Source of the DNA: Nitrospirota bacterium
Lineage (GTDB): Bacteria > Nitrospirota > Thermodesulfovibrionia > Thermodesulfovibrionales > UBA6898
NCBI GenBank assembly: GCA_016235245.1
Contig: JACRLO010000035.1
Span: 1 to 64,000, forward strand
Reading direction: 5' to 3'
DNA length: 64,000 bases
A program made the position numbers and the translations under genes. Positions 16,634-25,148 of the stretch are shown in pieces (the first letter of the stretch is position 1; every line of letters begins with the position of its first letter). Under the pieces are notes generated by a model. That model saw nothing but the letters and a program-made list of their open reading frames with translations. It was not told the origin of the DNA and made no database searches.

Positions 16634-19618
16634 TTACAGCGCAACCTTAAATTCCAGCTCTCTGGCCCCAAAAAGAACGCTTTTTCTCGCCACTCTTACG
16701 GTAACCGTATCGCCTTTCTTCCGGTAAAACAGATGGATCTTGATATCTTCGATCGCCTCGATCTTCTCGCCGTCAAGAGCGAGGACCAGATCATCGGTCT
16801 TGAGTCCTGCCTTTTCTGAAATGCTTTCAGAAGAAAAACCGCTTATGCTGACAGCCTTGTTCTCTTCTTTCAGCATGACGCCAAGCTTCGGCGATTCGGT
16901 GAATGGCAGCGCAGAGGGATAGAGGATATAGTCAGCAACATCTTTTTCAAGATCGTCCGAGTTCAGGATCACCGAGTAGTCCTTTCCGTTGATCCTGTGC
17001 GAACGCTTTGGGATGCCTGATCCGAAGGCCATATGCCCTGATCCGGCCAGCACCACAACCTGGTACCCGGGATTTTTTATCATGAACTCGTTCAGGTTAT
17101 GGGCCATAGACTCGTCCCAGAGCACCTGAGACTGATAGAAGAAGTCAAAGTTCCTTGCCTCTGATCCTGCGTGCCGGTCAAAGAATCCCCTGAGCCTTTC
17201 TTTATACTCCATGTCAGAGAGGTCCATATCCTCAGGCAGGTCCTTCATGTCCTCGTTGCTCAATGCCTGAAGCCCTTCTTTTGAGACCTTTGTCACGATC
17301 TCTTTCCGGATGTTCAGGGCTATGACCGGGATCCTGTTCTCACGGGCAAAGAGTAGTATTTCACGATAAAGGTTGTAATCAAACCCCCACCGCTTGAAAT
17401 ACTCGGATTTTTTAAGAAAAATCTTCTCATCGGTCGCTCCCGAGATATAATCATCAAGTGCCTTCTGAAAAGGCTTCTGAAACATCTCCATGCCAATGGC
17501 AAGTTTTCTGTTCTTCCTGAACAGCTCCCTGATCACCTGATACTGGTTGCGGTGATGATCAAAACGGTCATGCAGTTCACCGACATAGACAATATCCTTA
17601 TCGCTCACCTTCCCTATTATCTGACTCAGGGCAGTGAGGCGCACGACTTCAACCGCCGGAATTTCATTGGCCAATAAGACTCGTATGCCCTGTTCGCTTT
17701 TATCGATGGCCTTGGTGATATTGCGGCTGTTCTTAAAGGCCAGGGTGCTGTATTTTCCGTAATGGGTAACCCGCTTCAGATACTTCCCGGTATCAGCTGC
17801 AGACGCGGCACTGAAAATGGCAATGACACTTTTTCTGCTGTAGGGATTCTGCTTCATGACCAGCGCAAAGTCTCCCTCCGGCATATCGACCTTCGCATAT
17901 AGCCTCTTGAGCAGCTCTGCATCGTGAGGGACAAGCAGTGATGACCTTTTAATGTCCTCATAGTTCAGGTCATCCTCCTTCTTTGCAGTAAACCCGTTGG
18001 CCTTCAGAATATCTCCGAGGTCATCATAAGCCTTCTCCCTGTCTTTGGGGAGAACGAATATCCTGTTGGGGTCGCCAAGGAGCCTTGCCAGGACCGGTGC
18101 GATCTCATCGTTCGTCAGTTTTCGGAAGAGGTCATACTGTTCATCAAAAACCAGTTCAAGCGGCATATCCGTTGTCTCAACTTCGAAAGATGAAGATTCC
18201 TTCCCCACGTCAAAGATCGCGCGCATATCTCCCTTGTCCGTTTTAAGCAGAACAGGGAGCTGAAATCTCCGGGCTGTCTCCTGCGAAACGCCAAATGATA
18301 TATGTGCCTTAGAACCCTCATACCTCACCATAACGTCTTTGATCTCAAAAGCCAGGACCGCTTTTTCCTCAACCCATTGGTTGAAGAACCAGTCGAGCTT
18401 TTTTGCAGAAACTATCTCAAAAGCAGTCTGCAGGTCAGTCCAGGAAGCCTGCCTGAACCTGTTCTTTCCGAAGAACTCTTTCAGCGATTTCCGGAACATA
18501 TCCTCGCCGAGCAGGCCCTTCAGCGCATGGAAGACCATGGCTGTCTTGCCATACCCAAGGGAAGCAGTTGCCCTGTCAATCCGCGAGATGAAGTCTTTCA
18601 GGGCAAAATCCTTTTCCGGTGATATCGCGCTTTGATAGTTGACCAGTATCTGTTTCCGATATTCGGCACCCTTGCCCTTCATCTCCTCATATTGATAGTC
18701 GGCAAGATAAGTTGTCAGACCTTCAGACCAGTTTCCGCCCTGACGGTCAACCGAGACGGCATTGCCGAACCACTGATGCAGTATTTCATGACCCAATGAT
18801 GTTTCGACGATGAACGGGAGTCTGACAACATCCCGTCCCGGGAGCGTAAAGGTCGGCATGGAATAGCCCGTAGGAAGGATATTTTCGACAACAGAAAAAC
18901 GCTTATAGGGGAACGGCCCGATCAGGTCTTCATACATGGCAATATATTTTTTCGCATGCTCCAGATAGCCTCCGGCCAGTTCCCTGTCTTCAGGAAAGAA
19001 ATAGGTATAGACATCGACTGCCCGGTGACGTTCTCTGCTGACCGCATACGGGCCTGCGATGAGATTGATATTGTCTGCAGGATGGTCCAGCAGAAAAGAA
19101 TATTCCTTCATGCCGGCAGATGCCTCTTTTACCACGATATCGTCAGCCTCAGACAGGGCCTCGAACTCCCGCGGCACGAGTGCAGAAAGCCTGAACCGGG
19201 AAAGTCCATCAATTGACGGATACCAGCCATTGGTCAGCGCGATCCCTCCCGGAGCGACGAGATTGGCGGTTTCAATGCCGTCTTCCTGGCCGCTCTTCTG
19301 AACCAATGCATACGATACCTCATACTCAAGGATCAGGACGGTTGGGGCAGTATCGGCCTTCAGGCTGATGGTATCGGCATCTTTCTGTATGTCTAACGGT
19401 CTTCCCTGAACAAGGGCCGATCGTATGGTCAGGCCTTCAATATATACAGTCCAGGCCTTGCCCGGCGGAAGGTCTATGCTCGATTTTCCGATGAGCCTGT
19501 TCTTCTCAAGGTCAAACCGCACCTGCAGGGTATGGAGTGGCATAAAGTCTTCAGCCCCTGATAGTGCAGGAATTGCAAGAAACAGCAACGAGAGGACTAG
19601 TGCTTGTATCCGGTTCAT
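16634..19618 (-). CDS. Exported M1-type metallopeptidase fused to ChaN-like and PDZ domains
   Basis: This 994-residue protein starts with a signal peptide (cleavage near LSG-AED). Residues 25-500 are an M1 gluzincin aminopeptidase: HEILH near residue 272, with the third zinc ligand Glu in NWSEGLTTY 19 residues later. Residues 670-880 are a ChaN-like domain (DIVYVGELHD-x-FDHH, AIGMEMFQ, VVVLAGSGHMAFGSGIP), a heme-binding fold linked to iron uptake. Residues 895-990 form a PDZ domain (GLKTDDLVLALDGEKI). It is predicted to act in the periplasm on peptides or heme-proteins. This three-part fusion is uncommon. A linker of about 150 residues joins M1 and ChaN. AAGGAG lies 11 bases before the ATG. 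Confidence 0.88.
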   Translation of the reverse strand: MNRIQALVLSLLFLAIPALSGAEDFMPLHTLQVRFDLEKNRLIGKSSIDLPPGKAWTVYIEGLTIRSALVQGRPLDIQKDADTISLKADTAPTVLILEYEVSYALVQKSGQEDGIETANLVAPGGIALTNGWYPSIDGLSRFRLSALVPREFEALSEADDIVVKEASAGMKEYSFLLDHPADNINLIAGPYAVSRERHRAVDVYTYFFPEDRELAGGYLEHAKKYIAMYEDLIGPFPYKRFSVVENILPTGYSMPTFTLPGRDVVRLPFIVETSLGHEILHQWFGNAVSVDRQGGNWSEGLTTYLADYQYEEMKGKGAEYRKQILVNYQSAISPEKDFALKDFISRIDRATASLGYGKTAMVFHALKGLLGEDMFRKSLKEFFGKNRFRQASWTDLQTAFEIVSAKKLDWFFNQWVEEKAVLAFEIKDVMVRYEGSKAHISFGVSQETARRFQLPVLLKTDKGDMRAIFDVGKESSSFEVETTDMPLELVFDEQYDLFRKLTNDEIAPVLARLLGDPNRIFVLPKDREKAYDDLGDILKANGFTAKKEDDLNYEDIKRSSLLVPHDAELLKRLYAKVDMPEGDFALVMKQNPYSRKSVIAIFSAASAADTGKYLKRVTHYGKYSTLAFKNSRNITKAIDKSEQGIRVLLANEIPAVEVVRLTALSQIIGKVSDKDIVYVGELHDRFDHHRNQYQVIRELFRKNRKLAIGMEMFQKPFQKALDDYISGATDEKIFLKKSEYFKRWGFDYNLYREILLFARENRIPVIALNIRKEIVTKVSKEGLQALSNEDMKDLPEDMDLSDMEYKERLRGFFDRHAGSEARNFDFFYQSQVLWDESMAHNLNEFMIKNPGYQVVVLAGSGHMAFGSGIPKRSHRINGKDYSVILNSDDLEKDVADYILYPSALPFTESPKLGVMLKEENKAVSISGFSSESISEKAGLKTDDLVLALDGEKIEAIEDIKIHLFYRKKGDTVTVRVARKSVLFGARELEFKVAL

Positions 19619-19708
19619 GGACTGGGATTCTCCTTAAAACAGGGCATTTCGAAAAAAAGTAGTGCATGCTCAATTATAGCCTTTTGCTGCGGATCAGACA
19701 AAAAACAG

Positions 19709-20344
19709 TTATTCTGCAAAAGAGGAAATCAATCGGGCATAGACCGTCTCAGCGGTCGATGCAGCATGTACCGGTATCTTGATACGTGCAGCTCCCCGTT
19801 CAGCGTAATAGTCGATAAGCGGTGCTGTCCGGCCATGGAATATCTCGAGCTTTTTTCTGATCATCTCATCAGCGTCATCGGTCCGCTCTGTCCTGTCGCC
19901 TCCCGTGTTCTGCTTTATCCGGGCACAGACGTCTTCGGCTGTACACTCCAGGACAAGAAGACCGGCAACGTTCACCAGTTCTGCCATGTCCCTTGCCTGC
20001 CCTGTGTGGCGGGGCAGGCCATTAAGGATAAGCAGATCGGCTTCATTAAAACAGCGAACAGCAAAAAAATTCCTGACAATCTTCGCTGCAAGAGGGAACT
20101 GCCGGTCCTCAAGAAGCAGTCCCTTACTCAATACATCCTGAACGAATTGATGTTCGCTTTCGGTAAAACCATCAGGGACAAAGTCAGCATCGGCAATGGA
20201 CCGCAATTCATGGCCAAAATCAAAGTGATGGCATTTCCGGCCTGCCATGCCATGCTCTTCGATATAACTGCCCAGAGGAGTCTTTCCTGAACCGGTAGGC
20301 CCTATAAGCAGCACAGCCTCTGCGGAGGTGTTTATAGGCTGCAT
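19709..20344 (-). CDS. Adenylate-kinase-like P-loop nucleotide kinase
   Basis: This 211-residue protein has a P-loop GPTGSGKT (15-22) in place of the adenylate kinase GxPGxGKGT. It has NGLPRHTGQA near residue 107, equivalent to the DGFPR substrate motif, and a C-terminal part with RIKQ and a Tyr-rich YY end. The zinc/LID region is reduced. It therefore belongs near the adenylate/nucleoside-monophosphate kinase superfamily, but it is probably not the housekeeping adenylate kinase because several substrate-binding positions differ. It lies 24 bases after thiC and may be read through from the thiamine operon. A role in phosphorylating a thiamine or purine intermediate is speculation. Confidence 0.72.
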   Translation of the reverse strand: MQPINTSAEAVLLIGPTGSGKTPLGSYIEEHGMAGRKCHHFDFGHELRSIADADFVPDGFTESEHQFVQDVLSKGLLLEDRQFPLAAKIVRNFFAVRCFNEADLLILNGLPRHTGQARDMAELVNVAGLLVLECTAEDVCARIKQNTGGDRTERTDDADEMIRKKLEIFHGRTAPLIDYYAERGAARIKIPVHAASTAETVYARLISSFAE

Positions 20345-20368
20345 GGATTCATTCGTAACCCGCGCCCC

Positions 20369-21652
20369 CTATTTTTTGTGCAGCGCCCTTTCAACGGTCC
20401 TGATGGCACAGAACTCTCCGCACATGCTGCATACCTCGGTCTCTGTAGGCGGGACCTCTGCCCTCCACTCCCTCACCTTGTCAGGGTTCAGGCTGCAGGC
20501 TATCTGACCGTTCCAGTCCAGTGCCTTCCGCGCCCGTGCCATCTTCATGTCAGCATCCATGGCGCCTTTAATGCCTTTGGCGATATCAGCGGCGAGTGCC
20601 GCAAGTTTTGATACGATAACGCCTTCTTTCACATCTTCTATGGTCGGGAGCCTGATATGTTCAGACGGTGTCACATAGCAGAGAAAGTCTGCTCCTGCCG
20701 CTCCTGCGACAGCGCCGCCGATGGCAGCAGTAATGTGGTCGTATCCCATGCCGATATCGGTAACAAGAGGGCCAAGCACATAAAAAGGCGCACCCTTGCA
20801 GATCTCTTTTTCGATTTTAACGTTCAGCTCGACCTGATTCAGAGGCACATGGCCAGGGCCCTCGATAATGACCTGCACGTTCCTTTCGACTGCCCTGTCT
20901 CGCAGTTCGCCAAGCGTGAGCAGTTCCTCAAGCTGGGTGCGGTCGGTTGCATCGGCAAGACATCCCGGACGCATACCGTCGCCGAGACTCAGCGTCATAT
21001 CATACTTATATGCAATATCACAGAGCCTGTCATACTGTTCATAGAGCGGGTTTTCCTTTTCGTTATAGATGATCCACTCAACGAGAAAAGAGCCTCCCCT
21101 GCTCACCACATCAAGGATTCTCCCTTCGGACTTCAGCCGCTCAATCGCCTTCATGGTAAGGCCTGCATGTGCCGTGACAAAGTCAACACCGTCTGCAGCA
21201 TGCTCCTCAATAACCGCAAAGAGGTCGTCCGCTGTCATCTTTGCAATCGAGCCTTTCTGCGCGACGGTTCTCACAATCGTCTCATAAATAGGCACGGTTC
21301 CGACTGCCACAGGAGATTTCTTCAGCATCATCTGCCTGAGTTCCCTGATCGGTCCCCCGGTAGAAAGGTCCATCACGGCATCAGCGCCATACTTCACCAG
21401 TACCGCAAGTTTCTCCATCTCTTCCTCGATAGAGATCCTGTCCTTTGACGTTCCGATGTTTGCGTTGATCTTGGTGCGCATGTTTTTGCCGATGCCTATA
21501 GGCGTTATCTTGTGGTTGCGATTGATCGGGATCACGCTTACGCCAGATGCAATGTCTGCTGAAAGCTGCTCAGGCGTCAGGCCTTCGGAGGCGGCAACAA
21601 GCTTCACCTCGTCAGTGATCGTCCCTTTTTTTGCCAGTTCAAGTCTTGTCAT
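20369..21652 (-). CDS. thiC: Phosphomethylpyrimidine synthase ThiC
   Basis: This 427-residue radical SAM enzyme converts aminoimidazole ribotide to hydroxymethylpyrimidine phosphate in thiamine synthesis. Visible motifs are NINRNH-type metal-site segments, MDLSTGGPIRELR, SLGDGMRPG, EGPGHVPLNQVE and the C-terminal cluster motif CSMCGEFC. The cluster spacing (C-x2-C-x3-C) and the short N-terminus are those of the compact clostridial/archaeal ThiC form rather than the long E. coli form. The start codon at 21650-21652 overlaps the thiE stop (ATGA), a sign of translational coupling. A longer in-frame upstream reading lies inside thiE and is not the real start. Confidence 0.95.
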   Translation of the reverse strand: MTRLELAKKGTITDEVKLVAASEGLTPEQLSADIASGVSVIPINRNHKITPIGIGKNMRTKINANIGTSKDRISIEEEMEKLAVLVKYGADAVMDLSTGGPIRELRQMMLKKSPVAVGTVPIYETIVRTVAQKGSIAKMTADDLFAVIEEHAADGVDFVTAHAGLTMKAIERLKSEGRILDVVSRGGSFLVEWIIYNEKENPLYEQYDRLCDIAYKYDMTLSLGDGMRPGCLADATDRTQLEELLTLGELRDRAVERNVQVIIEGPGHVPLNQVELNVKIEKEICKGAPFYVLGPLVTDIGMGYDHITAAIGGAVAGAAGADFLCYVTPSEHIRLPTIEDVKEGVIVSKLAALAADIAKGIKGAMDADMKMARARKALDWNGQIACSLNPDKVREWRAEVPPTETEVCSMCGEFCAIRTVERALHKK

Positions 21653-22284
21653 GATAGTTTCCTCACAAACTCCTCTGTAGTTTTTTGAATATCGTCTGCT
21701 GTCAGGACCGCTGAAATAAGCGCTGCCCCGTATGCTCCCTGCGCCAAAACTTCCCCAATTCTCCCGGCGGTAATGCCGCCTATGGCAAAGACCGGGATCA
21801 TACAATTTTCTGCTGCCTCAGCCAGAACAGGTAAGCCGACCGGTCTGCCGTACTGCATTTTTGAAGGCGTTTCATACACTGGCCCCATTGTCATAAAATC
21901 AGCACCATCTGCTGCAGCCTGCCGCGCCTCATACAGGCTGTGCGTCGAAACGCCGATCATCAATTTTCCTTCTGATGCCTTAAGTGCTGCCTGCACCGGT
22001 ATGCTCCAGCCGCCGAGATGTACGCCATCTGCATCCGCTGCAAGTGCTATATCAACCCGGTCATTGATAAAAAGCTTTGCGCCATATCCCGCTGTCAGTT
22101 CTCTCATCTGATATGCCAGCGCAAGAAGATCCCGGATGGCAAGGTCCTTTTCCCTCAATTGAACAGCTTTAACGCCGCCCTGGAGAGCCTTCTCAATTGC
22201 TTCCAGCATCTCATCCAATGATCCAAAGAGCTTCCTGTCTGTTATGAGATACAGTCTGAAATCAACAACAGTGTTGCTTATCAC
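21649..22284 (-). CDS. thiE: Thiamine-phosphate synthase ThiE
   Basis: This 211-residue TIM barrel joins hydroxymethylpyrimidine pyrophosphate with thiazole phosphate to make thiamine phosphate. Diagnostic segments are LYLITDRK, the VQLREKDL phosphate/Mg region (about 42-49), LFINDRVDIALAADADGVHLG, GVSTHS and FAIGGIT near the end. The best start is the GTG at 22282-22284, as no ATG fits upstream or just downstream. Translation of thiC is coupled to it by the ATGA overlap. It lies 26 bases after thiG. Confidence 0.95.
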   Translation of the reverse strand: MISNTVVDFRLYLITDRKLFGSLDEMLEAIEKALQGGVKAVQLREKDLAIRDLLALAYQMRELTAGYGAKLFINDRVDIALAADADGVHLGGWSIPVQAALKASEGKLMIGVSTHSLYEARQAAADGADFMTMGPVYETPSKMQYGRPVGLPVLAEAAENCMIPVFAIGGITAGRIGEVLAQGAYGAALISAVLTADDIQKTTEEFVRKLS

Positions 22285-22310
22285 GCGTTACTGATTACGC
22301 ATCACAGCCT

Positions 22311-23081
22311 CTAAAGCATTCCGTCAAAGGGGCTGCTCGCTGTTGCATAGAGCTTCCGGGGAATCCTTCCTGCCTTGTACGCAAGCCGGCCGGCAAGAAC
22401 GCCATGCTTCATGGCCAATGCCATGGCGATCGGGTCTTTTGCCCCTGCAATTGCCGTATTCAGCAGGACCGCGTCACAGCCAAGCTCCATCGCAAATGCA
22501 ACATCCGAGGCTGTGCCTACTCCTGCATCAACAATAATCGGGACCGTTGCCTGCTCAAGAATAATCTTGAGGTTGTAGGGGTTCCTGATCCCGAGGCCTG
22601 AGCCGATCGGCGCAGCAAGAGGCATGACCGCGGCAGCGCCTGCATCAACAAGCCTTTTTGCCATAATGGGGTCGTCATTCGTATACGGAAATACAATAAA
22701 GCCCTCTTTCGCCAGTATCTCGGTTGCCTGAAGCAGGCCGATAACATCCGGGAAGAGCGTTTTTTCATCGCCGATGACTTCGAGCTTTATAAGATCAGAG
22801 ACACCAGCCTCACGGGCAAGCCTTGAATATCTGAGAGCATCTTCAACCGTGTAGCAGCCCGCAGTGTTTGGGAGGATTTTGTATTTCTTCGGATCAATGA
22901 AATCCAGAAGGTTTTCTGATTTTCTGTCTGTGATATTGGTACGCCGGACTGCAACCGTAACCAGATCAGCACCCGAGGCCTCAATGGCCTTCTTCGTCTC
23001 CTCGAAATCCTTGTATTTACCTGTTCCGACCCAGAGCCGGGACTTGAACTCTATTCCCCTGATGATCAACGTATCTTCCAT
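22311..23081 (-). CDS. thiG: Thiazole synthase ThiG
   Basis: This 256-residue TIM-barrel enzyme builds the thiazole phosphate ring from deoxyxylulose phosphate, a glycine-derived imine and the ThiS thiocarboxylate. The catalytic Lys is in LIKLEVIGD (about residue 98), and the barrel signatures [31 protein letters not shown] and [33 protein letters not shown] are all present. It follows thiS by 69 bases. The glycine or tyrosine oxidase partner (ThiO/ThiH) and ThiF are not in this window. Confidence 0.95.
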   Translation of the reverse strand: MEDTLIIRGIEFKSRLWVGTGKYKDFEETKKAIEASGADLVTVAVRRTNITDRKSENLLDFIDPKKYKILPNTAGCYTVEDALRYSRLAREAGVSDLIKLEVIGDEKTLFPDVIGLLQATEILAKEGFIVFPYTNDDPIMAKRLVDAGAAAVMPLAAPIGSGLGIRNPYNLKIILEQATVPIIVDAGVGTASDVAFAMELGCDAVLLNTAIAGAKDPIAMALAMKHGVLAGRLAYKAGRIPRKLYATASSPFDGML

Positions 23082-23150
23082 GCCTTCTCCTTGCTTTCTG
23101 TTCCTTTGTTGTTACTCATCACCCATCACGCATCGCCCATTACCGCCTTA

Positions 23151-23351
23151 TCATCCTCCGCCCACAAAGTTGACGATCTCGATCACATCTCCGTCATTGA
23201 GCCTGAACTGCTCATACTCTGTTCTTCTTACGATGACCATGTTCACATCAACAGCTACCCTGCCGACCGTAATCTTCAGTTCCTCAAGCAGCTCCTGTAC
23301 AGTCGCTGCCCTGATGTCGTCTCTGTCTTCTCCGTTAATCTTCAGCCGCAT
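23151..23351 (-). CDS. thiS: Sulfur carrier protein ThiS
   Basis: This 66-residue ubiquitin-like protein carries the sulfur used by ThiG. It shows the fold pattern LKINGEDR, VQELLEELKI, VAVDVNMVIVRR, DGDVIEIVNFVGGG, with the terminal diglycine needed for adenylation and thiocarboxylate formation. The chain ends in three Gly residues; in most ThiS it ends in exactly two. The start codon comes only about ten bases after the 3' arm of a riboswitch terminator hairpin and no separate Shine-Dalgarno sequence is visible. Initiation may therefore depend on that hairpin being open. Confidence 0.92.
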   Translation of the reverse strand: MRLKINGEDRDDIRAATVQELLEELKITVGRVAVDVNMVIVRRTEYEQFRLNDGDVIEIVNFVGGG

Positions 23352-23385
23352 AAAACAAAAAACCGCATCCCATTCAGGATACGGT
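23352..23385 (-). terminator. Terminator hairpin of the TPP riboswitch (expression platform)
   Basis: On the minus strand ACCGTATCC (23385-23377) pairs over nine positions, with one G-U, with GGATGCGGT (23370-23362). A six-base loop separates the arms and a U-rich tract follows to 23352. It lies between the aptamer and thiS and ends directly at the thiS start codon. This fits transcription termination when TPP is bound, with possible blocking of initiation. Confidence 0.8.
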
Positions 23386-23402
23386 TGCCTTTTCTGATCA
23401 AT

Positions 23403-23500
23403 TCCCTGTTTCCTCCGTCGGAATTATCCGTATCAGGTTCAAGGGGTCTCTCCCGCTTTACCGAGAGACTCTCAGGCATAAACTGCCTCCCCCAAGGGTT
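23403..23500 (-). promoter_or_regulatory. TPP (thiamine pyrophosphate) riboswitch aptamer
   Basis: Read on the minus strand, the region contains the conserved THI-box elements in order: a 5' ACCCTTGGGGGAGG strand, the TGCCTGAGA pyrimidine-sensor bulge, a variable hairpin, ACCCCTTGAACCTGATACGG (the CCUUUGAACCUGAUCUGG element) and the GATAATTCCGACGGAGG 3' element, closing with a P1-like CAGGG. TPP binding would repress the downstream thiSGEC operon. Identification is by motif reading; no covariance search was run. Confidence 0.92.
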
Positions 23501-23506
23501 GATGTA

Positions 23507-23536
23507 AGTATAGTGAAGCGCTCTGCGCAAAGTCAA
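23507..23536 (-). promoter_or_regulatory. Promoter of the thi operon
   Basis: On the minus strand TTGACT (23536-23531) and TATACT (23512-23507) are separated by 18 bases, placing the transcription start just before the riboswitch aptamer. The -35 box overlaps the last codons of the broken larB gene. Confidence 0.7.
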
Positions 23537-24184
23537 CGAATGGTGTTAATCTTATGCCCCAGACAGCCTGCGCCAAAGCCGTTGTCTATGTTCATCACCG
23601 CAATTCCTGGAACGCAGGAATTGAGCATGGCAAAAAGCGCAGTGAGGCCATTGAAACTGGTGCCATAACCGGTCGAGGTCGGCACCGCAATGTTCATCTT
23701 TCCTGTCCATCAGCCGGTGAAGGCCGGCGACACCTACATCGTAGACTGTTGTTACGCTGCTCCCAAGGAACGCTGCCGTTACGGCAGCCTCTTCAGCCAC
23801 AGGGATATCCGAGGTTCCGGCGGTAAGGACAAGGACGTTCCCTGCCTTCTTTTTTTGCTCCCCTACCGCGATAACACCTGACAAGGCATGAAAGACCGCA
23901 CCGTTGAGCTTCAGGGATCTGTATATCTTCTCCGTCGCTTTGGTAATCAGGAAGCTTTTGCTCCTCTTATACATTGTTTGTGCGATCGCAGCCACCTGTT
24001 TTTCGGTCTTGCCTGAAGCAAAGATCACCTCAGGCACACCCTGTCTCAGATGGCGGTGGTGGTCGACCATGGCAAAGGAGATATCTTCATAGGGAAGATG
24101 CCGCATCTTCTTAAAAGCCGCTTCTACCGCCAGCGTTCCCTCGCTGACCGCATGAAGAATATTTTTTATCTGATCAGTATTCAT
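23533..24184 (-). pseudogene. larB: Disrupted larB (pyridinium-3,5-biscarboxylic acid mononucleotide synthase)
   Basis: LarB makes the first precursor of the nickel-pincer cofactor of lactate racemase. From the ATG at 24184 the frame codes for a good LarB N-terminal and central region (about 160 residues, including VLVLTAGTSDIPVAEEAAVTA and [13 protein letters not shown]). It then leaves the family pattern and stops at 23552. The expected C-terminus, [19 protein letters not shown]...MLNSC...NIDNGFGAG, is present in another frame and ends at a TGA at 23533-23535. About 35 residues that normally join the two parts (the VVAGMEGALPSVV region) are absent. An internal deletion of roughly 105 bases with frame loss explains this. 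larA, larC and larE are not in the window. Confidence 0.8.
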
Positions 24185-24332
24185 ACAATAACCTGCCCTC
24201 CTTGACAACCTCGGGATATTGATACGATCCGTCAGCCTTAAGAATAGTATACAGAGACAAAGAGGAGCAAGCCGGGACCTGAAAAGCGGCTGTGAGACCC
24301 GTTCCGGTGACATCTTTTTTACACCCTTCCTG

Positions 24333-24338
24333 TATAAT
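24333..24338 (+). promoter_or_regulatory. -10 box close to the mlaE start
   Basis: A perfect TATAAT ends 11 bases before the mlaE ATG at 24350, so the predicted leader is only about five bases. No good -35 box at 16-18 bases is visible (GTGACA at 24307-24312 is 20 bases away). No Shine-Dalgarno sequence is present. Confidence 0.4.
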
Positions 24339-24349
24339 ATAGCGTTATT

Positions 24350-25120
24350 ATGACGAATATATTGAGAATTGCCGGCAGATATGCGTTATCCACGCTCAGA
24401 GAAATGGGCAGAATGTTCCTGTTCCTCCTGAGCGCTCTTGAGATGATATTCAAGCCGCCCTTTAAGTTCAGACAGCTACTGCAGCAGATGCGGTTCTTCG
24501 GCAATAAATCAATGCTCGTCATTCTCCTGACCGGGTCTTTTACCGGCATGGTGCTGGCCCTCCAGCTGTACTACATTCTCAGAAAGTTCGGCTCCGATGC
24601 CCTACTCGGCCCCGGCATAGCGCTCAGTCTCATCCGCGAACTGGGACCTGTCCTTTCTGCCCTTATGGTGACAGGAAGGGCCGGATCAGCTCTTACCGCG
24701 GAAATAGGCATGATGAGAATTTCAGAGCAGATCGATGCACTTACTGCCATGGCCCTCAATCCGATCCGGTATCTGATCGTTCCGAATATCGCTGCAGCGT
24801 TGATCGTCTTCCCTCTGATCACTGCAGTATTCGATGTCATCGGCATTTTCGGAGGATATCTCGTCGGCGTGAAGCTTCTGGGCATCAGCGGCGGCACATA
24901 CTTTTCCCTTATGGAGGATTATGTCGAGATGAAAGACATCCTCCTGGGGCTCTACAAATCTATCAGTTTCGGTCTCATTGTTGCCTGGATTTCCTGCTAT
25001 AAAGGCTTCAATTCAGGATTCGGGGCTGCAGGTGTAAGCAAGGCAACGACAGAGGCCGTTGTTCTGTCATCGATATTGATCCTTGTATGGGACTATGTAC
25101 TCGGATCATTTCTTATTTAG
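24350..25120 (+). CDS. mlaE: Phospholipid ABC transporter permease MlaE
   Basis: This 256-residue inner-membrane permease belongs to the Mla system, which moves phospholipids between the outer and inner membranes. It has five to six hydrophobic helices and the family motifs SFTGMVLALQ (about 62-71), ELGPVLSALMVTGRAGSALTAEIG and MRISEQIDALTAMALNPIRYLIVPN, with an EQIDAL coupling helix for MlaF. It is the first gene of mlaE-mlaF-mlaD-mlaC. The start at 24350 matches family N-termini, but no ribosome-binding site precedes it. Confidence 0.93.
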   Translation: MTNILRIAGRYALSTLREMGRMFLFLLSALEMIFKPPFKFRQLLQQMRFFGNKSMLVILLTGSFTGMVLALQLYYILRKFGSDALLGPGIALSLIRELGPVLSALMVTGRAGSALTAEIGMMRISEQIDALTAMALNPIRYLIVPNIAAALIVFPLITAVFDVIGIFGGYLVGVKLLGISGGTYFSLMEDYVEMKDILLGLYKSISFGLIVAWISCYKGFNSGFGAAGVSKATTEAVVLSSILILVWDYVLGSFLI

Positions 25121-25148
25121 ATAACAGGGGAGACAAAAAAGAAGAGCT

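Noticed and set aside
20657-21448. 263-codon plus-strand frame opposite thiC
   Set aside because: It is a shadow of thiC; it has no motif or ribosome-binding site.
23342-23536. 64-codon minus-strand frame over the riboswitch
   Set aside because: The sequence is a TPP aptamer with conserved RNA elements; the frame is incidental.
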